64,000 bases of DNA, from contig NZ_AP031500.1 of NCBI RefSeq assembly GCF_042847215.1, positions 992,001 to 1,056,000 on the forward strand, read 5' to 3'. Below are positions 9,059 to 18,077 of the stretch, piece by piece. Source of the DNA: Gilvimarinus japonicus (GTDB lineage Bacteria > Pseudomonadota > Gammaproteobacteria > Pseudomonadales > Cellvibrionaceae). The notes beneath the pieces were generated by a model. The model ran no database searches. It worked only from the letters and a program-made list of their open reading frames with translations, and was not told where the DNA came from. Position 1 is the first letter of the stretch; every line of letters begins with the position of its first letter. The position numbers and the translations under genes were made by a program.

Positions 9059-10510
9059 ATGATAATGAAAAGATATTTTTTTTTACTGTTGGCTTTTACG
9101 GGCCTAATGGGCTGTGACGGCGAGACCTCTGCGTCGAGTGCCGGCGGGGCGTCTAGTATCAACTTAAGTGGTATTGGCGATAAATGGAAGGCGTTAAACA
9201 CAGGGGGTTATGATTCATATGTCGTGCAGGCGGAAATAAAACTTGTGGGGAAAAGCGCGGTAGCTGGCGTAGCGTTTCGTGTGAATAATCGTTCTGATGG
9301 TGATTTTAGGGGTTACTATACGGGATTACGCGGAGCTGATCACTCGGTGTTTTTAATGGAAGACTCCAGTGAAATGGCACGCCGAAAAGTTAGCATTCAG
9401 CCGGGTCAGTGGGTGCCCATTCGCCTAGAAGTAAGCCGCGATAACTTCGTTTTTTACGTTAATGATAACCCCGTTGCCGATAACCAATTTCCCAAGTATG
9501 ACGCCGTGGATGATACATATACTGGCGGGGAGTTGGTGTTACGAGTTGTCAGTGGTGATGCAGAGTTTAGAGGCGTTACCGTCGAACCATATGAAAAATC
9601 CTTGCCCGCAATGACTTATAAAAATCCTGTTCGGTCAGGTTGCGCAGATCCCGGACTCTTGAAGCATGAGGGTGAGTATTACGCGTACTGTACCTACACA
9701 CCAGACTTCCCTACCATGGTAAATGGTATTCGTTTGTATAAATCCAAGGATATGGTTAATTGGAAAGATCAGGGCTTTGTGCTTAAAAATGAAGACTCAT
9801 GGGGCGAATCGCGCTTTTGGGCTCCGGATATTGTTGAACGTGATGGTATGTTCTACCTCTACTACGCCGTCGATGAGCGCATCGCTGTGGCACAGGCTGA
9901 CTCGCCTATGGGACCCTTTAAACAGAAGGTTCAAGAGCCCATGGTTCCCGAGTCTATCAAAATTGATGCCTATGTATTCGAAGATGATGATGGTAAACGT
10001 TATTTTTACTACGTAGGGTTTGATAATGGCAACCATATTTGGGGCGCGGAGCTGGCCGACGATATGACGAGTGTTAAGCCTGAAACCATGAAAAAAATGA
10101 TTAGCCCAGTAGAACCTTGGGAGACTCATATGGCAAATGTGGCAGAGGGGGCTGAGATCATTAAACATAAAGGCGTATATTATTTAACGTACTCGGGCAG
10201 CCACTTTGAGAGTCCACACTACTCAGTAGGTTATGCAACCGCAAGTCATCCTTTAGGGCCTTGGAAAAAATACGAAAACAATCCGATTATGAAGTCTACC
10301 AGCTATGCTCACGGTACCGCTCATCATAGCCTAGTTGAGTCTCCCAGTGGCGATGAGCTGTTTATTGTTTACCATCAGCACAACGACTTGGTGACGACTG
10401 AGCCACGGCAAATGGCCATAGATCGGATGCAATTTGTTCCGCAAGAAAATGGCCCAGATATCTTAGAGGCATGGGGGCCTACCGTGTCTCCTCAGCCTAT
10501 GCCTTACTAA
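9059..10510 (+). CDS. GH43 lipoprotein with N-terminal concanavalin-like domain
   Basis: Predicted lipoprotein glycosidase. I chose ATG 9059 (GGGAGA upstream). ATG 9065 two codons later is equally possible. The signal ends in a lipobox (LMGC). Residues about 30-185 form a beta-rich concanavalin/DUF1080-like domain. From about 190 a GH43 catalytic domain follows, with the expected acidic residues in context: ADPGLL (base), KIDAYVFEDDDG (pKa modulator) and VAEGAEIIKHKG (acid), plus GTAHHS near the end. The full acidic set suggests an active enzyme, unlike GH43_24 galactanases, which lack the base. Likely activities are arabinofuranosidase or galactosidase on an arabinogalactan-type polymer; this is inference. 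Confidence 0.78.
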   Translation: MIMKRYFFLLLAFTGLMGCDGETSASSAGGASSINLSGIGDKWKALNTGGYDSYVVQAEIKLVGKSAVAGVAFRVNNRSDGDFRGYYTGLRGADHSVFLMEDSSEMARRKVSIQPGQWVPIRLEVSRDNFVFYVNDNPVADNQFPKYDAVDDTYTGGELVLRVVSGDAEFRGVTVEPYEKSLPAMTYKNPVRSGCADPGLLKHEGEYYAYCTYTPDFPTMVNGIRLYKSKDMVNWKDQGFVLKNEDSWGESRFWAPDIVERDGMFYLYYAVDERIAVAQADSPMGPFKQKVQEPMVPESIKIDAYVFEDDDGKRYFYYVGFDNGNHIWGAELADDMTSVKPETMKKMISPVEPWETHMANVAEGAEIIKHKGVYYLTYSGSHFESPHYSVGYATASHPLGPWKKYENNPIMKSTSYAHGTAHHSLVESPSGDELFIVYHQHNDLVTTEPRQMAIDRMQFVPQENGPDILEAWGPTVSPQPMPY

Positions 10511-10515
10511 TGACT

Positions 10516-10536
10516 CGCCAACACAAGGTGTTGGCG
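10516..10536 (+). terminator. Intergenic hairpin between GH43 and mutarotase genes
   Basis: CGCCAACAC-AAG-GTGTTGGCG is a perfect 9-bp stem immediately after the GH43 stop. A looser T-rich stretch follows about 10 bases later. It may be a weak terminator or an mRNA stability element setting different levels for the genes on either side. Confidence 0.5.
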
Positions 10537-10588
10537 GAGCTGTTTAGTTTTTAGACTGCGAATATAACAACGATGAGTGAGAATCAAC

Positions 10589-11743
10589 ATGACTAAAAAA
10601 TCATTTGCAACCTTGGCGGTTGCCACTGCGCTATCGACCTCGGGCGTATGGGCTGCCGATGTTAACGAGGATATGATGGAAGTATCCGTTAAAAACTTTG
10701 GCGCTTTGCCTGATGGCCGAAAAGCTCAGATGTATGTAGTGAAGGGACCTGACGGCTCGAAACTTGAGTTGACCAACCTTGGTGCTGTGATTGTTAGTCT
10801 AGAGGTTCCTGATAATCAAGGGCACCTTGAAGATGTTGTGCTCGGCTTTGATGAGCCCACCCCATATTTGACGGATAGCCCTTATTTTGGTGCAGTGGTG
10901 GGCCGCTACGCGAACCGTATTGATAAGGGGCAGTTTTCTTTAAATGGCAAACAGTACAAGCTGGCAATCAATAATGAGCCCAATCATTTACATGGTGGTA
11001 ATGTTGGTTTTGATAAATTGTTGTGGAATGGTTCGGTGGTTGATACCGAGGATGGTCCAGGTGTCAGATTCTCCACTATTAGCTCCGATCAAGATGAGGG
11101 TTACCCAGGCGAGTTATATGTCAGTGTGACCTATGTTTTTACCGCGGACAATCAGTTGATTATTGACTACTTAGCATCGGCTTCTGACGATACTGTGGTC
11201 AATATTTCTCAACATAGCTACTTTAATTTGGCCGGGCAAGGCGATGGTTCAATACTTGGTCATACGCTAAAAATTAACGCTGATTTTTATACGCCAGTCA
11301 CCAAGTCGTTAATTCCCACAGGAGAAATACTGTCGGTCAGTGGTACGCCATTTGATTTTAATACGTCTAAATCTATTGGTCGAGATATAAACAAGAGTCA
11401 TGAGCAGCTTAGTTTTGGTGGTGGCTACGATCACAACTGGGTGCTACGTTCTTCCGAATTTCCGGGTGATCTGCACACTGCCGCAATTCTAAAAGATCCT
11501 GAGTCGGGCCGGACTATGGAAGTTGTGACCGATCAGCCAGGTCTACAATTTTACTCCGGTAATTTTTTAGACGGTATTGTAGAGGGAAAAGGTGGTATCG
11601 CTTATCAGTATCGCGGCGCTGTAGCCCTGGAGACACAGCACTTCCCTGATTCTCCGAATCAACCGCACTTTCCCCGTACCAGCTTAAAAGCTGGCGAGAC
11701 ATTTAAATCTAGAACGATCTATAAGTTTTCGACTTCAGATTAG
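10589..11743 (+). CDS. galM: Exported aldose 1-epimerase (galactose mutarotase)
   Basis: Interconverts alpha and beta anomers of galactose or similar aldoses, supplying the alpha form used by galactokinase. The protein has the galactose mutarotase fold, with GRYANRI, NNEPNHLHGGNVGFDK and NISQHSYFNLAG (conserved His and substrate-binding residues). Unlike E. coli GalM it starts with a signal peptide (MTKKSFATLAVATALSTSGVWA), so it should act in the periplasm. ATG 10589 is chosen over an upstream GTG at 10577. It is placed among secreted hydrolases, upstream of galE/galT/galK, which fits mutarotation of freshly released sugar before uptake by the symporter at 14172. Confidence 0.9.
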   Translation: MTKKSFATLAVATALSTSGVWAADVNEDMMEVSVKNFGALPDGRKAQMYVVKGPDGSKLELTNLGAVIVSLEVPDNQGHLEDVVLGFDEPTPYLTDSPYFGAVVGRYANRIDKGQFSLNGKQYKLAINNEPNHLHGGNVGFDKLLWNGSVVDTEDGPGVRFSTISSDQDEGYPGELYVSVTYVFTADNQLIIDYLASASDDTVVNISQHSYFNLAGQGDGSILGHTLKINADFYTPVTKSLIPTGEILSVSGTPFDFNTSKSIGRDINKSHEQLSFGGGYDHNWVLRSSEFPGDLHTAAILKDPESGRTMEVVTDQPGLQFYSGNFLDGIVEGKGGIAYQYRGAVALETQHFPDSPNQPHFPRTSLKAGETFKSRTIYKFSTSD

Positions 11744-11776
11744 TTCTTTATTCGTAATTAAGTTAAAGAGGTTAGT

Positions 11777-12895
11777 ATGAATTTACGATGGTTAAAGGCG
11801 AGTTTTGTATTGTCGTTTGTTGTGATGTTGTCAGCATGTTCCAGTCATTCAGTAACCCCTAAAGACTCCGCTTCAGTATCGGACACGTCGCCGCAGCGCT
11901 GGAGTCGTGAGAAAGCAAATGAATGGTATGCGAAGCAGCCCTGGCTGGTTGGTGTAAACTTTTTGCCCAGTACCGCTATCAATCAGCTAGAAATGTGGCA
12001 AGAAGCAACTTTCGACCCGAAAACGATAGATCGAGAGCTTGGGTGGGCATCCGATTTTGGTGTTAACACTGTTCGCGTTTATCTCCATGACATGGCGTGG
12101 GAGGCCGATCCCAATGGGTTTTTAGCGCGTATGGATCATTTTCTGGAAATCGCTAGTAGTCATGGTATTAAGCCTAATTTTGTGTTTTTTGACGACTGTT
12201 GGAACCCTACCGCCAATATCGGCCCTCAACCCGAGCCCAAGTCTGGCGTGCATAATTCTGGTTGGGTTCAAAGTCCTGTTTTGGCGGAAAAAAGCAAGTC
12301 AGAAAACTGGAACCGTTTAGAGCAGTATGTAACTACCGTTGTATCGCACTTTGCTGATGACAGTCGCGTACTTTATTGGGATGTTTACAACGAGCCTGGC
12401 AATAACGGCTTGGAAGAAAAGTCTTTGCCGCTGCTAAAAAAGGCGTTTGCTTGGGTTCGATCAGCTAGCCCTAGTCAGCCGGTTACCGCAGGTATCTGGA
12501 ATTGGTCTGCCGGCTTTGAGCAGCTAAATGCATACCAAAAAGCTCACTCAGATATCATTACCTTCCACCAATACCATGAAGTTGATTTGATGGAGAAAAA
12601 TATTCATGAGATGCAAGCCCTAGGGCGTCCAGTCATATGTACGGAGTGGATGGCCAGGACTAACAATTCGATAGTTGAGACACATTTACCGCTGTTAAAA
12701 AAGGAGAATGTCGGTGCGATTAATTGGGGCTTGGTAAATGGTCGTAGCAACACTATTTTCCCTTGGGGCTCTGAGGAGGGAAGCGCTGAGCCTGCAGTAT
12801 GGTTTCACGACCTGCTCCATCGAGATGGTACACCTTATAAGACAAGTGAGATTGAGACCTATAAAAAGTTGACAGCTGATAACGAGTCGTTTTAG
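11777..12895 (+). CDS. Lipoprotein (beta/alpha)8 glycoside hydrolase, clan GH-A (GH5/GH2-like)
   Basis: A retaining glycosidase of the clan A barrel type. The N terminus carries a lipobox (VVMLSACSS), so it is probably outer-membrane anchored. Catalytic candidates are E206 in WDVYNEPGN (acid/base, the classic Asn-Glu pair) and E290 in VICTEWMAR (nucleophile). Other barrel landmarks are GVNFLPSTA and TVRVYLHDMAWE near the N terminus. Relatives are often annotated as cellulase or 1,4-beta-xylanase without proof. The galactose genes next door suggest an endo- or exo-beta-galactanase instead; this is inference. It follows the mutarotase by 33 bp and is probably cotranscribed. Confidence 0.72.
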   Translation: MNLRWLKASFVLSFVVMLSACSSHSVTPKDSASVSDTSPQRWSREKANEWYAKQPWLVGVNFLPSTAINQLEMWQEATFDPKTIDRELGWASDFGVNTVRVYLHDMAWEADPNGFLARMDHFLEIASSHGIKPNFVFFDDCWNPTANIGPQPEPKSGVHNSGWVQSPVLAEKSKSENWNRLEQYVTTVVSHFADDSRVLYWDVYNEPGNNGLEEKSLPLLKKAFAWVRSASPSQPVTAGIWNWSAGFEQLNAYQKAHSDIITFHQYHEVDLMEKNIHEMQALGRPVICTEWMARTNNSIVETHLPLLKKENVGAINWGLVNGRSNTIFPWGSEEGSAEPAVWFHDLLHRDGTPYKTSEIETYKKLTADNESF

Positions 12896-12909
12896 TGCGC
12901 ATTAGTTTT

Positions 12910-12957
12910 TCTGGTTGCGGCTCCCTCTACGCATTATGGTGGAGCTAGCCAACCAGA
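12910..12957 (+). terminator. Long imperfect hairpin after the glycosidase operon
   Basis: TCTGGTTG...GGCTCC pairs with GGAGC...CAACCAGA with a small internal mismatch. There is no T tract on the plus strand, so termination is uncertain. The following DNA up to 13070 is very A/T-rich (including GATATATAGTATATC) and looks like the galE promoter region. Confidence 0.4.
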
Positions 12958-13070
12958 CTAGATGTTACATTCGTTGGTAATTTTGTAATTGAGTGCTTTT
13001 TTTTTCGATAAAATATTTTATATGATATATAGTATATCTTGTGGTTTTAGAGACGGAGTTGAGGGTTGTT

Positions 13071-14123
13071 ATGTCGCAAGGTCCAATAGTCAAGTCAGAG
13101 CTTAACGTCCTAGTTACCGGGGGCGCGGGTTATATTGGTAGCCATGTGTGTGTTGAGTTAATTGCGGCGGGCTACCGGCCGGTTATCGTGGATAATTTTT
13201 GCAATAGTAAGCCTGCGGTACTGGATCGTATTGCGACTATTTCTGGTTATCGCCCCAGCTGTTATCGCTTAGACATTAATGATCGCGCAGCTTTGAGCGA
13301 GGTGTTTGTCGCCGAGGCAATTCAGGCGGTGATGCATTTTGCCGGCTTAAAAGCCGTGGGCGAGTCCACCCAGATTCCGCTAACCTACTACCGCGATAAC
13401 GTTGCGGGGACTTTGACCTTATGCGAGGTGATGGCCGAGCACGAGGTGTGGAATTTGATTTTCAGCTCGTCGGCGACAGTCTATGGCGACCCACAAACAG
13501 TACCGATCGACGAGTCGTTTCCCCGTCAGGCTACTAACCCATACGGGCGCAGCAAGTTGATGGTCGAGCAAATGCTAGAAGATGCTGCTGCGGCCCCCGA
13601 GGCCCGTTGGAATCTTAGCTTGCTGCGTTACTTTAACCCGATCGGGGCTCACGCCAGCGGCTTGATAGGGGAAGATCCATCCGGCATTCCCAACAATTTA
13701 GTGCCCTATGTGGCGCAAGTGGCTATTGGTAAGCGCGAGGCCGTGAGTGTATTTGGCCACGATTACGACACGCTTGATGGCACCGGTGTGCGCGATTATA
13801 TCCATGTGGTGGACCTCGCCGGTGGCCACGTGGCGGCACTTAACACTTTGTTAGGCTTGGCGCCCGGTTGTCGGGCGTATAATCTGGGTACAGGTATCGG
13901 TTACTCGGTGTTGCAAGTTATCGCTGCATTTGAGCAAGCCTGTGGCAAAACCATCGAGTATACCTTGGCCCCACGCCGAACCGGCGACATCGCCGTCTGT
14001 TATGCCAACCCTGAACACGCCGAGCAGGCGCTGGGTTGGCGGGCGCGCTTTGGGCTGGATGAGATGATGCGTGATACCTGGCACTGGCAAAGCAATAACC
14101 CTGAGGGTTACCCCAACGCTTAA
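13071..14123 (+). CDS. galE: UDP-glucose 4-epimerase
   Basis: Interconverts UDP-galactose and UDP-glucose in the Leloir pathway (cytoplasm). It is an extended SDR, with the NAD-binding GGAGYIGSH near the N terminus, the SSATVYG segment (catalytic Ser/Thr region) and the Tyr-x-x-x-Lys pair in NPYGRSK. From ATG 13071 (GAGG about six bases before) it is 350 residues, close to the usual 338-350. The open frame extends upstream to a GTG at 13041 without support. It is the first gene of the galE / symporter / galT / galK / propeller-protein series, with the A/T-rich promoter-like region just upstream. Confidence 0.95.
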   Translation: MSQGPIVKSELNVLVTGGAGYIGSHVCVELIAAGYRPVIVDNFCNSKPAVLDRIATISGYRPSCYRLDINDRAALSEVFVAEAIQAVMHFAGLKAVGESTQIPLTYYRDNVAGTLTLCEVMAEHEVWNLIFSSSATVYGDPQTVPIDESFPRQATNPYGRSKLMVEQMLEDAAAAPEARWNLSLLRYFNPIGAHASGLIGEDPSGIPNNLVPYVAQVAIGKREAVSVFGHDYDTLDGTGVRDYIHVVDLAGGHVAALNTLLGLAPGCRAYNLGTGIGYSVLQVIAAFEQACGKTIEYTLAPRRTGDIAVCYANPEHAEQALGWRARFGLDEMMRDTWHWQSNNPEGYPNA

Positions 14124-14133
14124 GGGCACGCTT

Positions 14134-14149
14134 GTTATAACAATAACGG
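14134..14149 (+). repeat. Shared leader motif GTTATAACAATAACGG, copy 1
   Basis: This 16-mer matches 15 of 16 bases at 18047-18062. Both copies lie just upstream of a gene of the galactose locus (23 bp before the symporter, 16 bp before the propeller protein). Here it overlaps a 12-bp palindrome, TTGTTATAACAA (14132-14143). It could be an operator or an mRNA leader element. Confidence 0.4.
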
Positions 14150-14171
14150 TAAATACTAAAAGGTTGATCCC

Positions 14172-15728
14172 ATGAATATTAGCAGTATCGATATCGGCGT
14201 GTTTGTCGCCTATTGTCTATTCCTTCTCGTGCTCGCTTGGTGGGTCTCGCGGGAGAAAGCCGGCCATGACAAGAACAGCTCGGATTACTTCTTGGCGAGT
14301 AATTCACTGCCTTGGTGGGCGGTAGGTTCGTCGTTGGTGGCGGCTAATATCTCGGCCGAGCAGATTATTGGTATGTCCGGTTCGGGCTATGCCATTGGTT
14401 TGGCCATCGCCTCGTATGAGTGGATGGCGGCCATTACCTTGATTGTAATCGGCAAGTGGTTTTTACCGATACTGCTTGAGAAAAAAATCTACACCATGCC
14501 GCAATTTTTAGAACAGCGCTTTGATAAACGCGTGCAGCTGGTGATGGCGTTTTTTTGGTTGGCGGTGTACACCTTCGTTAACTTAACGGCGGTGTTGTAC
14601 TTAGGCGCGCTGGCCATCAAAACCATCGTCGGTGTCGACATGATGTACGGCATGCTGTTTTTAGCGGTGTTTTCTATGGCGTACTCGCTGTACGGCGGCT
14701 TAAAAGCGGTGGCGTTAACGGATATTGTGCAAGTTGTATTGCTGGTTTTTGGCGGCTTGTTGGTCAGCTACCTGGCTTTGGTGGAGGTTTCTGGTGGCCA
14801 GGGCGTGGTAAGTGGTTTTCAGACGCTGCTTGAAAAAACACCCGAAAGTTTCGATTTAATTCTCTCGCCCGAGCATGAAGATTACATCAGCCTTCCCGGT
14901 ATCTCGGTGTTGATTGGCGGCATGTGGATTATGAACTTGTCCTACTGGGGGTTTAACCAATACATCACTCAGCGCACCTTGGCGGCTAAAAGCCTACGTG
15001 AGGCGCAAAAAGGTATGGCGTTTGCCGCTTTCTTAAAACTCTTGATGCCAGTTTTGGTGGTGTTGCCTGGTATTGCCGCGTTGGTGTTGGCTCCCAACCT
15101 GGAGCGCCCCGATATGGCTTACCCCGAGATGATGAAGTTGGTGCCCGCCGGTTTAATGGGGCTGACATTTGCCGCCTTGGTCGCCGCCGTAGCCTCATCG
15201 CTTAGCTCGATGGCAAATAGTGTGTCGACGATTTTTACCATGGATATTTACCGCCAGTTAAGCCGCGGCGAAACGTCCGAGAAAAAATTGGTAATGATTG
15301 GGCGTGTGGCCGCGGTTACCGCGATGGTGCTTGCAATGATTATTGCCGAACCGCTACTGGGTAAGCTGGATCAGGCCTTCCAATACATTCAAGAATTTAC
15401 CGGCTTCTTTACGCCCGGCATCGTCGCTATCTTTATTTTGGGCTTTTTTGTGAAGCGTGCTAACGCAAACTCGGCTTTGTTGGCGGCGATATCGTCCGTG
15501 GTGCTGTCTATTTTGGCGCGACTGTTTTGGCCCGAGTTGCCGTTTATGGATCGCGTTGGCTTGATCTTTATTATCTGTATGGCGCTGGGGCTGGCGGTTC
15601 GCTCTAAACAAAACAGTGAAAAAGCCATTGAGTTGGGGCATATGGACTTCTCCACCAGTACCGGCTTTAACATTGCGACGGCTTGTATTGTCGTTATTTT
15701 AACCGCGCTGTACGCGGCTTGGTGGTAA
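14172..15728 (+). CDS. Sodium/solute symporter (SSS family), probable Na+/galactose transporter
   Basis: Inner-membrane symporter of the SSS family (relatives are Vibrio vSGLT and human SGLT1), expected to import galactose or a related sugar with Na+. The 518 residues contain about 14 hydrophobic helices. Family landmarks include SDYFLASNSLPWWAVGSSL near the N terminus, AANISAEQIIGMSGSGY and GFNQYITQRTLAAKS. Its position between galE and galT makes galactose the best substrate guess. No other sugar permease is in the locus, so it would be the inner-membrane step after outer-membrane uptake and periplasmic hydrolysis. Confidence 0.88.
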   Translation: MNISSIDIGVFVAYCLFLLVLAWWVSREKAGHDKNSSDYFLASNSLPWWAVGSSLVAANISAEQIIGMSGSGYAIGLAIASYEWMAAITLIVIGKWFLPILLEKKIYTMPQFLEQRFDKRVQLVMAFFWLAVYTFVNLTAVLYLGALAIKTIVGVDMMYGMLFLAVFSMAYSLYGGLKAVALTDIVQVVLLVFGGLLVSYLALVEVSGGQGVVSGFQTLLEKTPESFDLILSPEHEDYISLPGISVLIGGMWIMNLSYWGFNQYITQRTLAAKSLREAQKGMAFAAFLKLLMPVLVVLPGIAALVLAPNLERPDMAYPEMMKLVPAGLMGLTFAALVAAVASSLSSMANSVSTIFTMDIYRQLSRGETSEKKLVMIGRVAAVTAMVLAMIIAEPLLGKLDQAFQYIQEFTGFFTPGIVAIFILGFFVKRANANSALLAAISSVVLSILARLFWPELPFMDRVGLIFIICMALGLAVRSKQNSEKAIELGHMDFSTSTGFNIATACIVVILTALYAAWW

Positions 15729-15749
15729 TCGGTTTTTGAGGTAAACAAC

Positions 15750-16808
15750 GTGACGGAAACAAATCAATCCAATAAAGCGGCGCTCGATGATCAGAGTCAT
15801 CGCCGCTGGAACCCGCTGCTGGACGAGTGGGTTCTGGTATCGCCCCATCGGGCCAAGCGGCCGTGGCAGGGGCAGCAAGAAGCGCCCGCCACGGATGTGC
15901 CGCCAAGCTATGATGCCAGCTGTTATCTCTGCGCTGGTAATAAACGTATTACGGGGGATATTAACCCCGCGTATCAGGGCACTTTTGTGTTCGATAACGA
16001 TTTTCCGGCACTGCAAGATAACGCGGTCGAGCTGGATGTGCCAGATGACTCGTTATTGGTGGCTCGGTCGGTTCAGGGCGCAGCGCGAGTGATTTGTTTT
16101 TCTCCCGATCACAGTAAAAGTTTACCGCAGTTGAGTGAAGCGGCCTTGGTGGGTGTGATTGATACTTGGGTAACGCAACTGTTAGAGCTGGGCGCGCAGT
16201 ACGAGTGGGTACAAATCTTTGAGAATAAAGGCGCGGTAATGGGATGCTCTAACCCACACCCGCACGGCCAAGTTTGGGCGCAAGATCAACTGCCCACAGA
16301 GGCGGCTAAAATAGACGCTAACCTCGCGCGTTATCAACACGAGCACGAACGCAATTTATTACTGGATTACGCCGAGAAAGAGATCGCTCTGGGTGAACGG
16401 GTCGTGGAGCAAAACGATCACTGGGTGGTTGTCGTGCCTTTCTGGGCTTGCTGGCCCTTTGAGACATTGTTGTTGCCGCGTATGCCGGTGACTCATTTAG
16501 ATCAGCTCAACGTCGAACAGAAAGCGTCGTTAGCACAGATATTAAAGCGCTTTTTAACCCGCTACGACAATTTGTTTCAGTGTAGTTTTCCCTACTCGAT
16601 GGGGTGGCGCGGCCGCGCGTTTAATAACCAGGACCAATCTCACTGGCAATTGCATGCCAGCTTTTTTCCGCCGCTGTTGCGCAGCGCTAGTGTTAAGAAG
16701 TTTATGGTGGGGTATGAAATGTTGGCTGAGGCGCAGCGGGATATCACCCCCGAACAGGCGGCCGAGCGCTTGCGTGCGTGTTCGACGACACATTTTCTGA
16801 GCGAGTAG
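15750..16808 (+). CDS. galT: Galactose-1-phosphate uridylyltransferase
   Basis: Transfers UMP from UDP-glucose to galactose-1-phosphate, giving UDP-galactose and glucose-1-phosphate. The start RRWNPLLDEWVLVSPHRAKRPW is typical of the family, as are CYLCAGNKRI (metal-binding Cys pair) and the catalytic HPH in SNPHPHGQVW. C-terminal His residues (WQLHASFFPPLLR) complete the second metal site. The GTG start at 15750 follows TTGAGGTAAACAAC. It begins 21 bp after the symporter gene and ends 17 bp before galK, so the genes form one operon. Confidence 0.95.
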   Translation: MTETNQSNKAALDDQSHRRWNPLLDEWVLVSPHRAKRPWQGQQEAPATDVPPSYDASCYLCAGNKRITGDINPAYQGTFVFDNDFPALQDNAVELDVPDDSLLVARSVQGAARVICFSPDHSKSLPQLSEAALVGVIDTWVTQLLELGAQYEWVQIFENKGAVMGCSNPHPHGQVWAQDQLPTEAAKIDANLARYQHEHERNLLLDYAEKEIALGERVVEQNDHWVVVVPFWACWPFETLLLPRMPVTHLDQLNVEQKASLAQILKRFLTRYDNLFQCSFPYSMGWRGRAFNNQDQSHWQLHASFFPPLLRSASVKKFMVGYEMLAEAQRDITPEQAAERLRACSTTHFLSE

Positions 16809-16825
16809 GGGGATTGGTAGCGTTA

Positions 16826-17971
16826 ATGCAAACAGATGTAAAAAATGGGTTCGAACGCGTTTTTGGTGCGCCTCCTACCGCTTTGTTTTTTGCCCCCGGC
16901 CGGGTGAATTTGATTGGCGAGCACACCGATTACAATGACGGGTTTGTCTTGCCTTGCGCTATTGGCTACGGCACTTATTTGGCCCTTAGCCCACGAGAAG
17001 ATACCGCCGTTAAAGTGGTTGCCGGTAACTTTGATGACGCTGTAAGTGAGTGGGACTTAACCACCAGTATCGCGCGCGATGCTGTGCAGTCTTGGTCAGA
17101 TTACTTACGCGGCGTGTGTGCGCATTTCGCGCGTGAGCATGCCTTTATTAAAGGCATGAATATTTACGTGTTGGGTAATGTTCCCCGAGGCGCAGGCCTT
17201 AGCTCATCGGCATCTTTGTCGGTTGCGTTTGCCACCGCGTGCAGTGAACTAAACCAGCTGGGGCTGGACAAGCGCGAGATCGCGCGTATTTGCCAGCACG
17301 CCGAGAGTGAGTTTGCCGGCTGTAACTGCGGCATTATGGATCAGCTCGCATCGGCGGCGGGCGAGGCGAGCAATGCGCTGCTGCTCGATTGTCGCGATTT
17401 GTCGTATCGATCTGTTTCCATGCCGGCGGACTTGAGTTTGATGATTATCGATTCGAAGGTGGAGCGGCAATTAGTGGGCAGTGAATACAATGATCGCCGC
17501 GAAGACTGCGAGCGGGCGGCGAGAATCATGTCAGTCGCAAGTTTGCGCGAGGCCGACTTGGCCATGCTCGGGGCCCACAAAGACGCGCTGGACGATGCGG
17601 CTTATCGGCGTGCTCGGCACGTGATTACCGAAAACGAGCGCACGGTCAATGCGGCAAAGGCTTTGGCTGACAATGATTTGTCGAGCTTGCATGGGCTAAT
17701 GGCGGCGTCCCATGTATCCATGCGTGATGACTTTGAAATAACTGTGCCGGAGATCGACTTTTTGGTGGCAACCGTCGAGCAGATGCTAGATAACAATGGC
17801 GGCGTGCGCATGACGGGCGGCGGCTTTGGGGGCTGCGTGGTAGCTTTAGTCCCAAATGGAAAAGTCGAAATTATTAGTCGTACTGTAAATTCTGCTTATT
17901 ATAGTGCTTTTGCAAAGTATGCAGAAATTCATATTTGCAACGCCAGTCAAGGTGCTCGCCAGGTGAGCTAA
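16826..17971 (+). CDS. galK: Galactokinase
   Basis: Phosphorylates alpha-D-galactose to galactose-1-phosphate, the entry step of the Leloir pathway. This GHMP kinase shows PGRVNLIGEHTDYNDG (galactokinase signature), the ATP loop PRGAGLSSSASLS and the C-terminal GGGFGGCVVAL. From ATG 16826 the protein is 381 residues, essentially the length of the E. coli enzyme. An upstream GTG at 16778 lies inside galT and is less likely. The gene follows galT by 17 bp. Confidence 0.95.
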   Translation: MQTDVKNGFERVFGAPPTALFFAPGRVNLIGEHTDYNDGFVLPCAIGYGTYLALSPREDTAVKVVAGNFDDAVSEWDLTTSIARDAVQSWSDYLRGVCAHFAREHAFIKGMNIYVLGNVPRGAGLSSSASLSVAFATACSELNQLGLDKREIARICQHAESEFAGCNCGIMDQLASAAGEASNALLLDCRDLSYRSVSMPADLSLMIIDSKVERQLVGSEYNDRREDCERAARIMSVASLREADLAMLGAHKDALDDAAYRRARHVITENERTVNAAKALADNDLSSLHGLMAASHVSMRDDFEITVPEIDFLVATVEQMLDNNGGVRMTGGGFGGCVVALVPNGKVEIISRTVNSAYYSAFAKYAEIHICNASQGARQVS

Positions 17972-18046
17972 CACCGTCTTCATCTGCCTAGTTTGGAGTG
18001 CTTTACTCCAATCGGTATGGCTCATCATGTGGGCGATACTGCAAGC

Positions 18047-18062
18047 GTTATAACAATAATGG
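18047..18062 (+). repeat. Shared leader motif GTTATAACAATAATGG, copy 2
   Basis: This is the second copy of the 16-bp element at 14134-14149 (one mismatch, T for C). It lies 16 bp upstream of the next start codon, just before the ribosome binding site TTAGGAG. Confidence 0.4.
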
Positions 18063-18077
18063 AATTAGGAGACTTGT

